Of a stretch of 24,109 nt of DNA, positions 1-6,496 are shown one piece after another; positions within the stretch are counted from its first letter, which is position 1, and each line of letters opens with the position of its first letter. A program made the position numbers and the translations under genes. The stretch is from a virus: positions 1 through 24,109 of the IMG/VR virus record IMGVR_UViG_3300046009_015348, one strand, 5' to 3'. The notes under the pieces were generated by a model. That model had not been told where the DNA came from. It was given only the letters and a program-made list of their open reading frames with translations, and searched no databases.

Positions 1-988
1 AGATTAAGTAGTAATAATTTTTTTCATTAATTGAATATGCAGGATTTGTAACTAAAACATATATTTTTTTACTAGAAACTAATTCTCCTTCAACTTCTAC
101 TTGTTGATCTGTATTATCAGAAGCGTAGACAGAAAAAACTTCAATTTTTCCGTTATCTGTATCCGGAAGATCAATGCCAAATTCCCCTGATTCTAAATCT
201 CTTGTTAAATTAAAATATTTGTAATTTAAACAATTTCCAAAGTCCGTCCAAAACATAAAATATGGTTTTTTTGCTTCTTGATCTATTGCATAAGTAAAAA
301 TATAATTTAAATAAGAAATTATATTTGTTTGATATTGTTCAAACCTTTGTGCGTCAGAAATTCTTGGTCTGAACAAAACATAATTAGTGGGTTTTTGTGT
401 ATTTTTTATGAATAAATTTACACCACACCCTATGTTCTGCCCGGAAGGAGTATTAGAATTTTTGGGCGGAGTAAGCTGAGGGCTAAAAACCGCTCTTTCT
501 CCATAAGTTCTTATTATATGCTCGGGCGTTGTCATAAAAGGATAGGGAATCCCGAATAAAGGTATTGGCTCTCCAGCCTCTTCCTCTCCATCCTCGTTCA
601 CTGCTATATTTTTTTCATCATAAAAAGAAGCTCTTTGAGATTCAAAAAATATAGAATTTGTAAAATAAATTACAACAAAGCTTTGGTCAATTTCCGATGC
701 AGCGTTGTTTGCATACGTCAACGAAGTTATATACCATTTGTATTTTTCTCCGTTTTCGAATCCGATTTCAAAACTTTTTATTTTTTTCTGAGAAATATAA
801 GTTATTATATCACTAGTGTCTCTAATTATAAGAGCGCCAGTAGGAAAAACGTTGTTTACGCTTTCTTCCAATTCCATTCTTTCGAATTGACATAAAGAAT
901 TTTTATTAAAAATTTCTAAATCAAATTCGGAATCTCTATCGGATTTCAATAAAATAGAAGTAATTACAGTAGAAATTGGATTTGCCAT
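1..988 (-). CDS. Probable baseplate hub / virion structural protein (gp27-like), C-terminus cut by window edge
   Basis: An open frame runs leftward from an ATG (MANPISTVITSILLK) to the window edge without a stop, giving about 329 residues. It starts 1 base after the stop of the gp53-like gene, so it belongs to the gp48-gp53 late operon. The N-terminal part (residues about 30-75) shows the pattern of baseplate hub proteins: a short strand, P-TGALIIRDTSD, then a domain answering to a binding-energy sheet. Around residues 220-260 a YLNYIFTYAIDQ segment followed by PYFMFWTDF resembles the region of T4 gp27 that reads ENYLSYVREVAL then FVFVWQDI. That resemblance and the position suggest gp27, the trimeric hub that continues the tail tube. 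It is a weak visual match. Another virion structural protein of T4-like phages is possible. Confidence 0.5.
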   Translation of the reverse strand, partial: MANPISTVITSILLKSDRDSEFDLEIFNKNSLCQFERMELEESVNNVFPTGALIIRDTSDIITYISQKKIKSFEIGFENGEKYKWYITSLTYANNAASEIDQSFVVIYFTNSIFFESQRASFYDEKNIAVNEDGEEEAGEPIPLFGIPYPFMTTPEHIIRTYGERAVFSPQLTPPKNSNTPSGQNIGCGVNLFIKNTQKPTNYVLFRPRISDAQRFEQYQTNIISYLNYIFTYAIDQEAKKPYFMFWTDFGNCLNYKYFNLTRDLESGEFGIDLPDTDNGKIEVFSVYASDNTDQQVEVEGELVSSKKIYVLVTNPAYSINEKNYYYLI

Positions 989-989
989 A

Positions 990-1913
990 TTATGTTACAC
1001 TTTGTAATATTAATCTTAAATAATTTTCCTTAACATATGTCAAAGAACTTTTTGCTGCTTGTTGTTTTGTAAATGCCAAATCTGTAGTAGTGATATTATA
1101 TTCGGTATAAGCAGAAAGCCCCGCACTTAATGGCGCATTTGCGGACGCTACTGTAAGCAAAGTATCCAAATTTCCTACCGTTCTGGCTATAATAGTCGCG
1201 GGAGACAATACTTTACTTGGTTCATTTATTTTTTGAAAAGTAGCCGGGGATTTTGTGTATTGATAAGAAGTTAACCCATCTACTGTTCTTTGGGTAGGAT
1301 TGTAGCTATTTTCTATAGGATAATATCCAGTATTTCCTTTTCTTAGCACAAAAAAACCGCTGCCAACCGGAGGATATTCATCCGTACTCGCAGTTCCTCC
1401 AATGTTAATTACCGGTGTTATTTTTGCTTTTTTCGTGTCCTCAAAAAAGTTATCAACTATCCAAGCAGGAAAAGCTGAAGAACTAGTTCCCAGTAAATTG
1501 TAATCGGCAAATACATCCTGCGCAGCGGTATATCCAAGCCCGTTCACGACTGGTACAATTATATCTCCTGATTTAAATTCAACATAACAATTTGGATCTA
1601 GCTTAGGAGCGGTTGTGTATTTTGCAAAATATCCAAAATAATTTGCATTGTTTTGTTTAAACTCGCTTTCATCTTCCAACCCAATTGTCCAAGGATTTAT
1701 CGAATCATTGGCATACATTATAGCCCAAAAATTATTGGCATCTTCATAAATACTATGAGCCAAATCTCCCACTCCAATAGCAACTTCATTTGAAGTAAAA
1801 GCCGTCTCGCTTTCTTCGGGAAATATATCCGGGGCACATAAAATATTAACTAAATTTTTTGACTTTCCATTTATTGTTTCATTCACTTTTGGAAAATTAC
1901 TAAAATATTGCAT
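990..1913 (-). CDS. 53: Baseplate wedge protein, gp53-like
   Basis: The 307-residue product opens with MQYFSNFPKV, as many T4-like gp53 proteins do. At residues about 47-85 it carries DLAHSIYEDANNFWAIMYAND followed by INPW. This matches the T4 gp53 core (ELANAIYGNPQLYWVLLMCND, then DPYYGW). gp53 is a wedge subunit that joins neighbouring wedges around the hub when the baseplate closes. T4 gp53 is about 196 residues, so roughly 110 extra residues at the C-terminus are phage-specific. The gene lies 2 bases downstream of the gp48-like stop and is cotranscribed with it. In T4, genes 4 and 53 are also neighbours, which supports the call. Confidence 0.75.
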   Translation of the reverse strand: MQYFSNFPKVNETINGKSKNLVNILCAPDIFPEESETAFTSNEVAIGVGDLAHSIYEDANNFWAIMYANDSINPWTIGLEDESEFKQNNANYFGYFAKYTTAPKLDPNCYVEFKSGDIIVPVVNGLGYTAAQDVFADYNLLGTSSSAFPAWIVDNFFEDTKKAKITPVINIGGTASTDEYPPVGSGFFVLRKGNTGYYPIENSYNPTQRTVDGLTSYQYTKSPATFQKINEPSKVLSPATIIARTVGNLDTLLTVASANAPLSAGLSAYTEYNITTTDLAFTKQQAAKSSLTYVKENYLRLILQSVT

Positions 1914-1915
1914 TA

Positions 1916-2692
1916 TTATTTCCCCGCCGCTATTTCTGATTTAGATAAAAGAACATTATTACGTAGATCGTGTGTTCCCGTTTCAAATTCTATAAATGTA
2001 AGCTGCAAGAGTGTTGTCAGTGCTCTTGTATTAGGCAAAACTTTTAAAACCGGATCGCTTGGATCGCCTTTGTCCACTTCCATTGATTTTAATACACAAG
2101 GAAGCGGATTTCCTAGCCAACTGTTTGTGAGATAATCTGTATCGGCTGCGGTAGAAAATCCCTCTATAGTCCATAAATTTTGAGGAAGAGTTCTTTCCGG
2201 TAGATCTTCAATTTTTTGGGGGTATGAAAAATTTTTAAAATTATTTACTATAGCATCTACTACTTCAGATTCAGGGGCGCTTTTTGGTACAAACAAAAAT
2301 TTAAAAGAAAATGCCCTACGAGCTTCGCTGGTCATTGTTGCTTCGGTCACGTTGCTAAATCTTCTATATGTATCCGTTGTAAAAGTAGCCTCGTAAAAAG
2401 CTGCAGCAGGAGCAGCCAGTCGTTCCATTAAAGCATCATAACCACCGGCAGTGTTTTTTAATCCTGCCAAACTAAGAACCGGGCCCACTGGGTTAGTTCC
2501 CTCGGCAAAAGTATGTTCTAAGGACATTTTTGGTTCGCTATTAAATGGCAATGATATTGCTAATACTCTTCTATCTGCTATGCCGTCTCTAGTTCTATCC
2601 GCTGCCAATACGGAATACGGAGCACAAGAAAAAATTACAGCAAACGGCACTTCTTCATTATATTCTACAGGATATGCTAATTCTATTCCCAT
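1916..2692 (-). CDS. 48: Baseplate tail-tube cap protein, gp48-like
   Basis: The product is 258 residues against about 364 in T4. Its central segment (RRAFSFKFLFVPKSAPES, then IVNNFKNFSYP) fits the gp48 pattern FTWDLTPRSTEDL followed by YQYFNYFSYG. A later LWTIEGF and PCVLKSMEVDKG correspond to the gp48 VWMVKNF and PCQIQSIRFDKS stretches, and the C-terminal LTFIEFETGT aligns with LEITMREIITL. gp48 caps the baseplate hub and, with gp54, starts tail-tube polymerisation. The missing length is N-terminal, where T4 gp48 is Ser-rich. It is the first gene of the leftward late operon. Its ATG lies 10 bases after a CCTAAATA late-promoter motif, with no Shine-Dalgarno sequence between. Confidence 0.75.
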   Translation of the reverse strand: MGIELAYPVEYNEEVPFAVIFSCAPYSVLAADRTRDGIADRRVLAISLPFNSEPKMSLEHTFAEGTNPVGPVLSLAGLKNTAGGYDALMERLAAPAAAFYEATFTTDTYRRFSNVTEATMTSEARRAFSFKFLFVPKSAPESEVVDAIVNNFKNFSYPQKIEDLPERTLPQNLWTIEGFSTAADTDYLTNSWLGNPLPCVLKSMEVDKGDPSDPVLKVLPNTRALTTLLQLTFIEFETGTHDLRNNVLLSKSEIAAGK

Positions 2693-2702
2693 TTTATAAA
2701 AT

Positions 2703-2710
2703 TATTTAGG
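2703..2710 (-). promoter_or_regulatory. T4-type late promoter for gp48 operon
   Basis: CCTAAATA on the minus strand ends 10 bases before the gp48 ATG. With T4 late-promoter geometry (start about 6 bases after the octamer) the leader would be about 5 bases. It is back to back with the rightward copy at 2721-2728. Confidence 0.65.
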
Positions 2711-2720
2711 AAGAAAATTA

Positions 2721-2728
2721 CCTAAATA
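2721..2728 (+). promoter_or_regulatory. T4-type late promoter for gp4 operon
   Basis: CCTAAATA on the plus strand ends 9 bases before the gp4 ATG, identical in its eight bases to the divergent copy at 2703-2710. The predicted leader is about 4 bases, and no ribosome-binding site is visible between the motif and the ATG. Confidence 0.65.
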
Positions 2729-2737
2729 TTTTTGCAA

Positions 2738-3154
2738 ATGGCCTATAAAACCAGATTTACCCCAAAAAATCCAAATAAGTATGTGGGCTCAAAAACTGAA
2801 CTTTTATGCCGATCCCTATGGGAAAGAAGAGTTTGCAAGTTTTTGGATGAAAACACATCAGTTAAAAAGTGGTCATTTGAAGAAGTAGAAATTCCATACG
2901 TGCACCCGATTGATAAGAAAGTGCATAGATACATACCGGACTTTTTAATTCAATTAGAAAAAAATCAAGAAAAAAAAAGTATATTGATTGAAGTAAAGCC
3001 AAACAAACAAGTAAATTTAAAAGAATCTGCATCAAAAAAAGAAAAAATTTTATTTCTAATAAACTCAGCCAAATGGCAAGCCGCAAAAAATTTTTGCATC
3101 AAACACGGAATGGAATTTAAAATTTTAACAGAAAAGGACATATTCAATGGCTGA
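2738..3154 (+). CDS. 4: Head completion protein gp4, PD-(D/E)XK nuclease-like
   Basis: The 138-residue product strongly matches the T4 gp4 (gp50/4) family: MAY start, PKNPNKYVG at residues 10-17, RSLWER at 25-30, W-EEVEIPY at 45-54, HRYIPDF at 63-69 and ILIEVKP at 82-88. Glu29, Asp68, Glu85 and Lys87 form the D-ExK arrangement of a nuclease active site. In T4 this protein completes the DNA-filled head before tail joining. A TTG codon two codons upstream is in frame, but the ATG at 2738 gives the family-typical N-terminus and is preferred. The gene leads the rightward late operon and overlaps the next gene by 8 bases. Confidence 0.88.
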   Translation: MAYKTRFTPKNPNKYVGSKTELLCRSLWERRVCKFLDENTSVKKWSFEEVEIPYVHPIDKKVHRYIPDFLIQLEKNQEKKSILIEVKPNKQVNLKESASKKEKILFLINSAKWQAAKNFCIKHGMEFKILTEKDIFNG

Positions 3155-3728
3155 CATTTCAATTGGTGCATTAAAAAACAGAATAGCAAATAACGGGGGT
3201 CTCCAAAGATCAAATAGATTTTTGGTAACAATAAAAAATTCAAACTATTTTCCAATCGGAGAATCTATTGGATCGGAAGGTACTCCTAATTCTTACATTG
3301 CGGAAAGCATTCTTCTTCCTACCATAACTATGACAACTCAAGCGGATGCTTTAGCGGGCCCCGGATTAGGAAGAACCGTAGCAAGAGGATTGGCATACAG
3401 AGATGGAGTTTTGATTACCTTTCCCGTGTTTGGAAATTTAGAACTTTTAGAAAATGTAAATGATTGGATGAAAAGTATATATCAACAAAATAATGGAGCC
3501 ATAAAGGTTTGGATGAGTGAATTTTATACAAATTATGCAGAAAACAGTTCTATAAAAGTAGACATTTTAGATTTAAACGGAACAATTACAGGAACTTATA
3601 CCTTTCAAGAAACATATCCGGTTGAAATAGCCCCAATTCAATTATCCGCTACATCAAATAACGAATACCTAAAAATAATTGTAAGATTTGCATTCAGGGA
3701 ATATAATTTTAAATTAGCGACAAATTAA
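3147..3728 (+). CDS. 54: Tail-tube-fold baseplate protein, gp54-like (tube initiator)
   Basis: The 193-residue product has the features of the gp19/gp54 tail-tube fold. It begins LQRSNRFLVTI near residue 19, has a conserved ILLPTITMTTQ strand near 55, then VLITFPVFGNLELLENVNDW near 87-106, a YNxG-free loop region, and a C-terminal NEYLKIIVRFAFREYNF. T4 gp54 has an equivalent VISFRMDSEACNYRAMQDW. In T4, gp54 sits on the gp48 cap and starts tube assembly. Here the gene is close to gp48, although divergent from it. It could instead be the tube subunit gp19, but its place among baseplate genes favours gp54. T4 gp54 is about 320 residues, so this is a compact version. Confidence 0.6.
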   Translation: MADISIGALKNRIANNGGLQRSNRFLVTIKNSNYFPIGESIGSEGTPNSYIAESILLPTITMTTQADALAGPGLGRTVARGLAYRDGVLITFPVFGNLELLENVNDWMKSIYQQNNGAIKVWMSEFYTNYAENSSIKVDILDLNGTITGTYTFQETYPVEIAPIQLSATSNNEYLKIIVRFAFREYNFKLATN

Positions 3729-3729
3729 A

Positions 3730-4401
3730 ATGTTACAAGAAATTTTAAATCAAATAAATCAAATTCAACCTCAGTATTCCACGAAACTTCCAGTTTCTGG
3801 CAAAGAAATTAGTTTCAGTCCTTTTAAAATAAAAGATCAAAAATTAATATCTATAATTTCACAAGAAAATAACGTAGGACAAATAGTAAAAAATATTTGT
3901 CAAATTTTAAAAAACTGTTCAAATATTAAAGATCCAGAAAATCTTTACATTCCGGATCTAGAGTTTTTATTTCTTCAACTTAGATCAAAAAGCGTAGAAG
4001 AACAAATTAAGTTAAATCTTCTAGGGGAAAAAAATATATCGTTTTCCGTGAATATCAACGAAATAACATTGAAAAACGGATTACTTGAGGAACAAATATC
4101 TTTAAGCAATGGCATAATCATAGAAGCAGAACAATTAAAGGCTAAAGATTATTTTGATATTAGTACCATAAACGAAAATGAATTGATAAAAAAATCAATA
4201 AAATCTTTGATAATCAATGGGAATAAATACGATTTAAAAGTCCTGAAAGTAGAGGAAATACAACAAATAGTAAATGAGATATCAATAAAAGACGAAAAAC
4301 TTTTAAAAACATTTTTAAATTCTTCTCCAAGCCTCTATTATGTAAATGAAATAAATGGAGAAAAAGTGGAAATCGAGGGTTTTTTGCGTTTTTTTATCTA
4401 A
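3730..4401 (+). CDS. 26: Baseplate hub assembly protein, gp26-like
   Basis: The 223-residue product has the N-terminal signature of the T4 gp26 baseplate family: KLPVSGKEISFSPFKIKDQK at residues 19-38, followed by a helical stretch with ICQILKNC near residues 56-63, and a later LEFLFLQLRSKSVEEQI. T4 gp26 is 208 residues and acts in hub assembly. The ATG follows the previous stop by one base. The next gene starts two bases after this stop, the same order as T4 genes 26 and 51. The coding sequence is very AT-rich, like its neighbours. Confidence 0.7.
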   Translation: MLQEILNQINQIQPQYSTKLPVSGKEISFSPFKIKDQKLISIISQENNVGQIVKNICQILKNCSNIKDPENLYIPDLEFLFLQLRSKSVEEQIKLNLLGEKNISFSVNINEITLKNGLLEEQISLSNGIIIEAEQLKAKDYFDISTINENELIKKSIKSLIINGNKYDLKVLKVEEIQQIVNEISIKDEKLLKTFLNSSPSLYYVNEINGEKVEIEGFLRFFI

Positions 4402-4403
4402 GT

Positions 4404-4592
4404 GTGAATTATTTTAATTTAGTAGATTATTACAAAATTTTATTTTTACTTACGAATACCCAAAGACTTTCCGTGACAGAAATAGAAAACATGTATCCTT
4501 GGGAATACGAAATTTATATTAACATGTTAAATGATCATATAGAGCAAGAAACAACCGAAAAACAGCAGCAAATAATGCAGAGTAGATACTAA
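4404..4592 (+). CDS. 51: Small baseplate hub assembly protein, gp51-like
   Basis: A 62-residue protein starts at GTG, two bases after the gp26-like stop, and its stop overlaps the next ATG by one base (TAATG). The middle reads LSVTEIENMYPWEYEIYINML. This pattern of acidic-Met-Pro-aromatic-Glu-Tyr is typical of small tail-assembly factors that follow gp26 in T4-like phages and of tail assembly chaperone C-termini. The rest is a charged, Gln-rich helix. The gp51 assignment rests mainly on position (26 then 51). T4 gp51 is much longer, so the equivalence is functional at best. Confidence 0.5.
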   Translation: MNYFNLVDYYKILFLLTNTQRLSVTEIENMYPWEYEIYINMLNDHIEQETTEKQQQIMQSRY

Positions 4593-5206
4593 TGGAAAAC
4601 TCAAACAAAAATTCAATTTTAGGATTAGATAATAATCCAGCAGAGACAATCAATGTCTCTGCTACCCCAATGAAAACAGAAGTCTCGGAAAATAAAGCTC
4701 CTAAATTGGAAGCCCCAGAATTATTAAGAATACCAACATCAGTAGAAGCCGTACAGACTCCTTCCATAATGGAAAGTAAGCCTATATCCCCTGAAATTTC
4801 TCCAGTCATTGCGCCAACTTTAACTACAAATTTTAATGCAAATGCAGAAAAAAATTCAAGCAATGTGGTGGTCGATACAAATGCACAAACAAAAATAAAT
4901 CCACCTAAAGCTCCTTCTTTACAGGAAAATCCAAACAAACTAAATGGAGCTGCGTTGACAGAAAAAAATAATCAATTATCAAAACTTCAAAATCAAGTAG
5001 AAAAAGCAACCGATAAAAAAATTTCTATGAAAACAATAGAAATGCTTGAGCCTGCTTTTAAGCAAATAGAAAGTTCATTAAAATTTACAGCTTCAATGAA
5101 CAAAAAAAGAGATTTTGATGACCCCCACTATACTGTACCAACTACACAATCTTTATTTAATTTAACTGCCAATCAGATAACTGGCACTCCACATTGGAGA
5201 AAATAA
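4592..5206 (+). CDS. Unknown low-complexity Pro/Asn/Ala-rich protein, last gene of the gp4 operon
   Basis: The family is not recognised. The 204-residue product is disordered for the first 110 residues (many Pro, Ser, Asn, Ala, Glu; repeated short PEL/PEIS/PKAP motifs). It then has a predicted coiled-coil helix (about 122-168, LTEKNNQLSKLQNQVEKATD onward) and a short C-terminal motif DDPHYTVPTTQSLFNLT. It is translationally coupled to the gp51-like gene and ends right before a strong terminator, so it is a late, probably virion or tail-assembly protein. A linker or scaffold role is possible. No enzymatic motif is visible. Confidence 0.7.
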   Translation: MENSNKNSILGLDNNPAETINVSATPMKTEVSENKAPKLEAPELLRIPTSVEAVQTPSIMESKPISPEISPVIAPTLTTNFNANAEKNSSNVVVDTNAQTKINPPKAPSLQENPNKLNGAALTEKNNQLSKLQNQVEKATDKKISMKTIEMLEPAFKQIESSLKFTASMNKKRDFDDPHYTVPTTQSLFNLTANQITGTPHWRK

Positions 5207-5232
5207 AAAACCCCCCTTTCGGGGGGTTTTTT
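5205..5232. terminator. Bidirectional rho-independent terminator between the gp4 operon and gp32
   Basis: Six C, TTTC loop, six G, flanked by six A on the left and six T on the right. The A and T tracts serve as U-tracts on both strands, so this one hairpin ends the rightward operon and the leftward gp32 transcript. It abuts both stop codons. Confidence 0.93.
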
Positions 5233-6095
5233 CAGTCCTGTTTATTTTTAAGAGACTTAAAGTAATCCAGAGTGTCCACATCTTCCGATGGAACCTGCTC
5301 CACCGTTGAGTCGTCCTCTACGGTTCTCTCGGAGTTTTCGTCAAACTGCTCGCGAATATCCTCACCAACAGTCTTCTTGAAGCGCTCCTTGAGCTCCTCG
5401 TAAGACTTGAACGTGGCGGGACTAAGGAACTCTCCAAGAGGATACTGCTTTTTCCAAAGCAACTCAAGCTTCTTGTCATCTCCTCCAAACAGAGGAGCCG
5501 GAGCCGAAAACTCGCTTCTGTCGTAGTTTACATAACCACCGACATTGCGAATCTTGAGCTTGAAGTCGGCGCCTTCCCAGAAGTTGAAAGGATCAACCGG
5601 GGTCTCGTCCTTGAACTCAGGACTCATTAGCGCCTGAACCTTCTCAAAAATCTTGGTTCCATACTTGAACAAGAAAACCTTACCCTCGTTATCCGGGTTG
5701 GAAGGATCGCTGATCACCAAAATGTTGCTGATGTAGTTAAGCTTGCGCTTACGATTTCTGGCAATATCCTTGTCCTCCTCAAGCCCGCTGTTCCAAAGCT
5801 CAGTATTGGCTTCGCAGACCGGGCACTTCTCTCCAAGAGTAGTGCGGCAGTTCTCGATGAACCAACCACCCTTGCCACGGAAGGCGTGTGTATAGAACTT
5901 GATGAAAGGAACATCCTCTCCCTCCACTGCTGGCAGGAAACGGATTACGGCATACCCGTTCTTGGATGCGTCCAGAGACGGCTTCCAGAACCGCTCATCC
6001 TTGTAGCTTTCCTTGCTGTTGAGACTCTCCAGCTTCTTGCTGAGGTCCTGAACCGAATTCTTGCTACGCTTCTTAAAATCTGAAAATGAACTCAT
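5232..6095 (-). CDS. 32: Single-stranded DNA-binding protein gp32
   Basis: The 287-residue product matches gp32. It has an N-terminal basic segment (FKKRSKNSV, the LAST-like cooperativity motif) and an OB-fold core with RFWKPSLDASKNGYAVIRFLP. The zinc site is His70, Cys83, Cys91 and Cys94 (H-x12-C-x7-C-x2-C). The C-terminus is acidic and disordered (from about 245), the part that in T4 contacts other replication proteins. T4 gp32 is 301 residues. It coats ssDNA during replication, recombination and repair. The gene is GC-richer than its neighbours and favours C- and G-ending codons, consistent with high expression. It has its own sigma70-like promoter and a structured leader, suggesting translational control as in T4. 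Confidence 0.95.
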   Translation of the reverse strand: MSSFSDFKKRSKNSVQDLSKKLESLNSKESYKDERFWKPSLDASKNGYAVIRFLPAVEGEDVPFIKFYTHAFRGKGGWFIENCRTTLGEKCPVCEANTELWNSGLEEDKDIARNRKRKLNYISNILVISDPSNPDNEGKVFLFKYGTKIFEKVQALMSPEFKDETPVDPFNFWEGADFKLKIRNVGGYVNYDRSEFSAPAPLFGGDDKKLELLWKKQYPLGEFLSPATFKSYEELKERFKKTVGEDIREQFDENSERTVEDDSTVEQVPSEDVDTLDYFKSLKNKQD

Positions 6096-6110
6096 TTTTA
6101 CCTTTCTTTC

Positions 6111-6155
6111 TCTGGGGCCTACCCAGACCTTGTTATATCAGGGACCTACCCTGAT
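6111..6155 (-). promoter_or_regulatory. Tandem hairpins in gp32 mRNA leader, possible translational operator
   Basis: Read on the minus strand, the leader holds ATCAGGG-TAGGT-CCCTGAT (6137-6155) and then TCTGGG-TAGGC-CCCAGA (6111-6127). The two perfect stems of 7 and 6 bp share a GGGTAGGYCCC core. The stem sequences outside the core differ, yet pairing and loop are kept. The second hairpin ends 15 bases before the ATG, and the spacer carries the likely ribosome-binding site (AAAGAAAGG). In T4, gp32 represses its own mRNA by binding a leader pseudoknot and unstructured tract. Here the role is inferred from position. Confidence 0.6.
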
Positions 6156-6161
6156 GGTTAT

Positions 6162-6190
6162 ATTCTAACATATTTATCCCAGACAGTCAA
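6162..6190 (-). promoter_or_regulatory. Sigma70-like promoter for gp32
   Basis: TTGACT, 17 bases, TAGAAT on the minus strand. The -35 box overlaps the stop codon of gp33. A late-type ATAAATA lies inside the spacer (around 6171-6177), so the gene may also be transcribed late. The predicted leader is about 60 bases, much longer than for other genes here. Confidence 0.7.
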
Positions 6191-6423
6191 TCATCAAGTG
6201 GAAGCTTTTTTGCTTTCCCCTTTTTCAAAAAATGCTTGTCTTTTGCTTCCTCTTGAATTTTTTCAATTATTGGTTTGGTGAGAAGTTTGCCAGCAGTAGA
6301 TGGTTCAATTCCCAATTCTTCCGCCAATTCAATAACACAATCCATATAGGACAATTTTGTTTTTTGAACTCTTTCTAAAATTTTAGAAGAAAACGATGTT
6401 TTGGCTTTATCGTCTAAATACAT
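6187..6423 (-). CDS. 33: Late-transcription coactivator gp33
   Basis: The 78-residue product (80 if the upstream ATG at 6429 is used) fits the gp33 pattern: SYMDCVIELAEELGIE, then KLLTKPIIEKIQEEAKDKHFLK. T4 gp33 has a matching SYLEATTAFLEENSIP and SGIIEKIQSEAIDENLL. In T4, gp33 binds the RNA polymerase beta-flap and, through its C-terminal tail, the sliding clamp, activating late promoters. It sits next to gp32, as in T4-like genomes. The C-terminus here is KKLPLDD rather than the hydrophobic LDFLL of T4. The ATG at 6423 is preferred because it lies at the expected transcription start of the promoter. The ATG at 6429 directly abuts the -10 box and would not be in the transcript. Confidence 0.8.
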   Translation of the reverse strand: MYLDDKAKTSFSSKILERVQKTKLSYMDCVIELAEELGIEPSTAGKLLTKPIIEKIQEEAKDKHFLKKGKAKKLPLDD

Positions 6424-6429
6424 AGTCAT

Positions 6430-6457
6430 ATTATAGCATATTTTAAAAATTTATCAA
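6430..6457 (-). promoter_or_regulatory. Sigma70-like promoter with extended -10 for gp33
   Basis: TTGATA, 16 bases, TATAAT, with TGC before the -10. The ATG at 6423 begins exactly 7 bases after the -10, at the expected +1, so the mRNA is predicted to be leaderless. Confidence 0.8.
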
Positions 6458-6469
6458 TAGTTAGTTAAG

Positions 6470-6477
6470 CCTAAATA
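6470..6477 (+). promoter_or_regulatory. T4-type late promoter for the structural genes at 6497 and 7419
   Basis: CCTAAATA, with the ATG 19 bases downstream and a GGAG ribosome-binding site between (6488-6491). Late geometry predicts a leader of about 14 bases. Confidence 0.7.
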
Positions 6478-6496
6478 TCATAGACTTGGAGAAAAA

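Noticed and set aside
635-895. Open frame of 86 codons on the plus strand
   Set aside because: It lies fully inside the minus-strand gp27-like gene, has no ribosome-binding site and has no protein-like composition.
2732-2737. TTG start two codons upstream of gp4
   Set aside because: The ATG at 2738 gives the MAY start of the gp4 family, and TTG is rarer.
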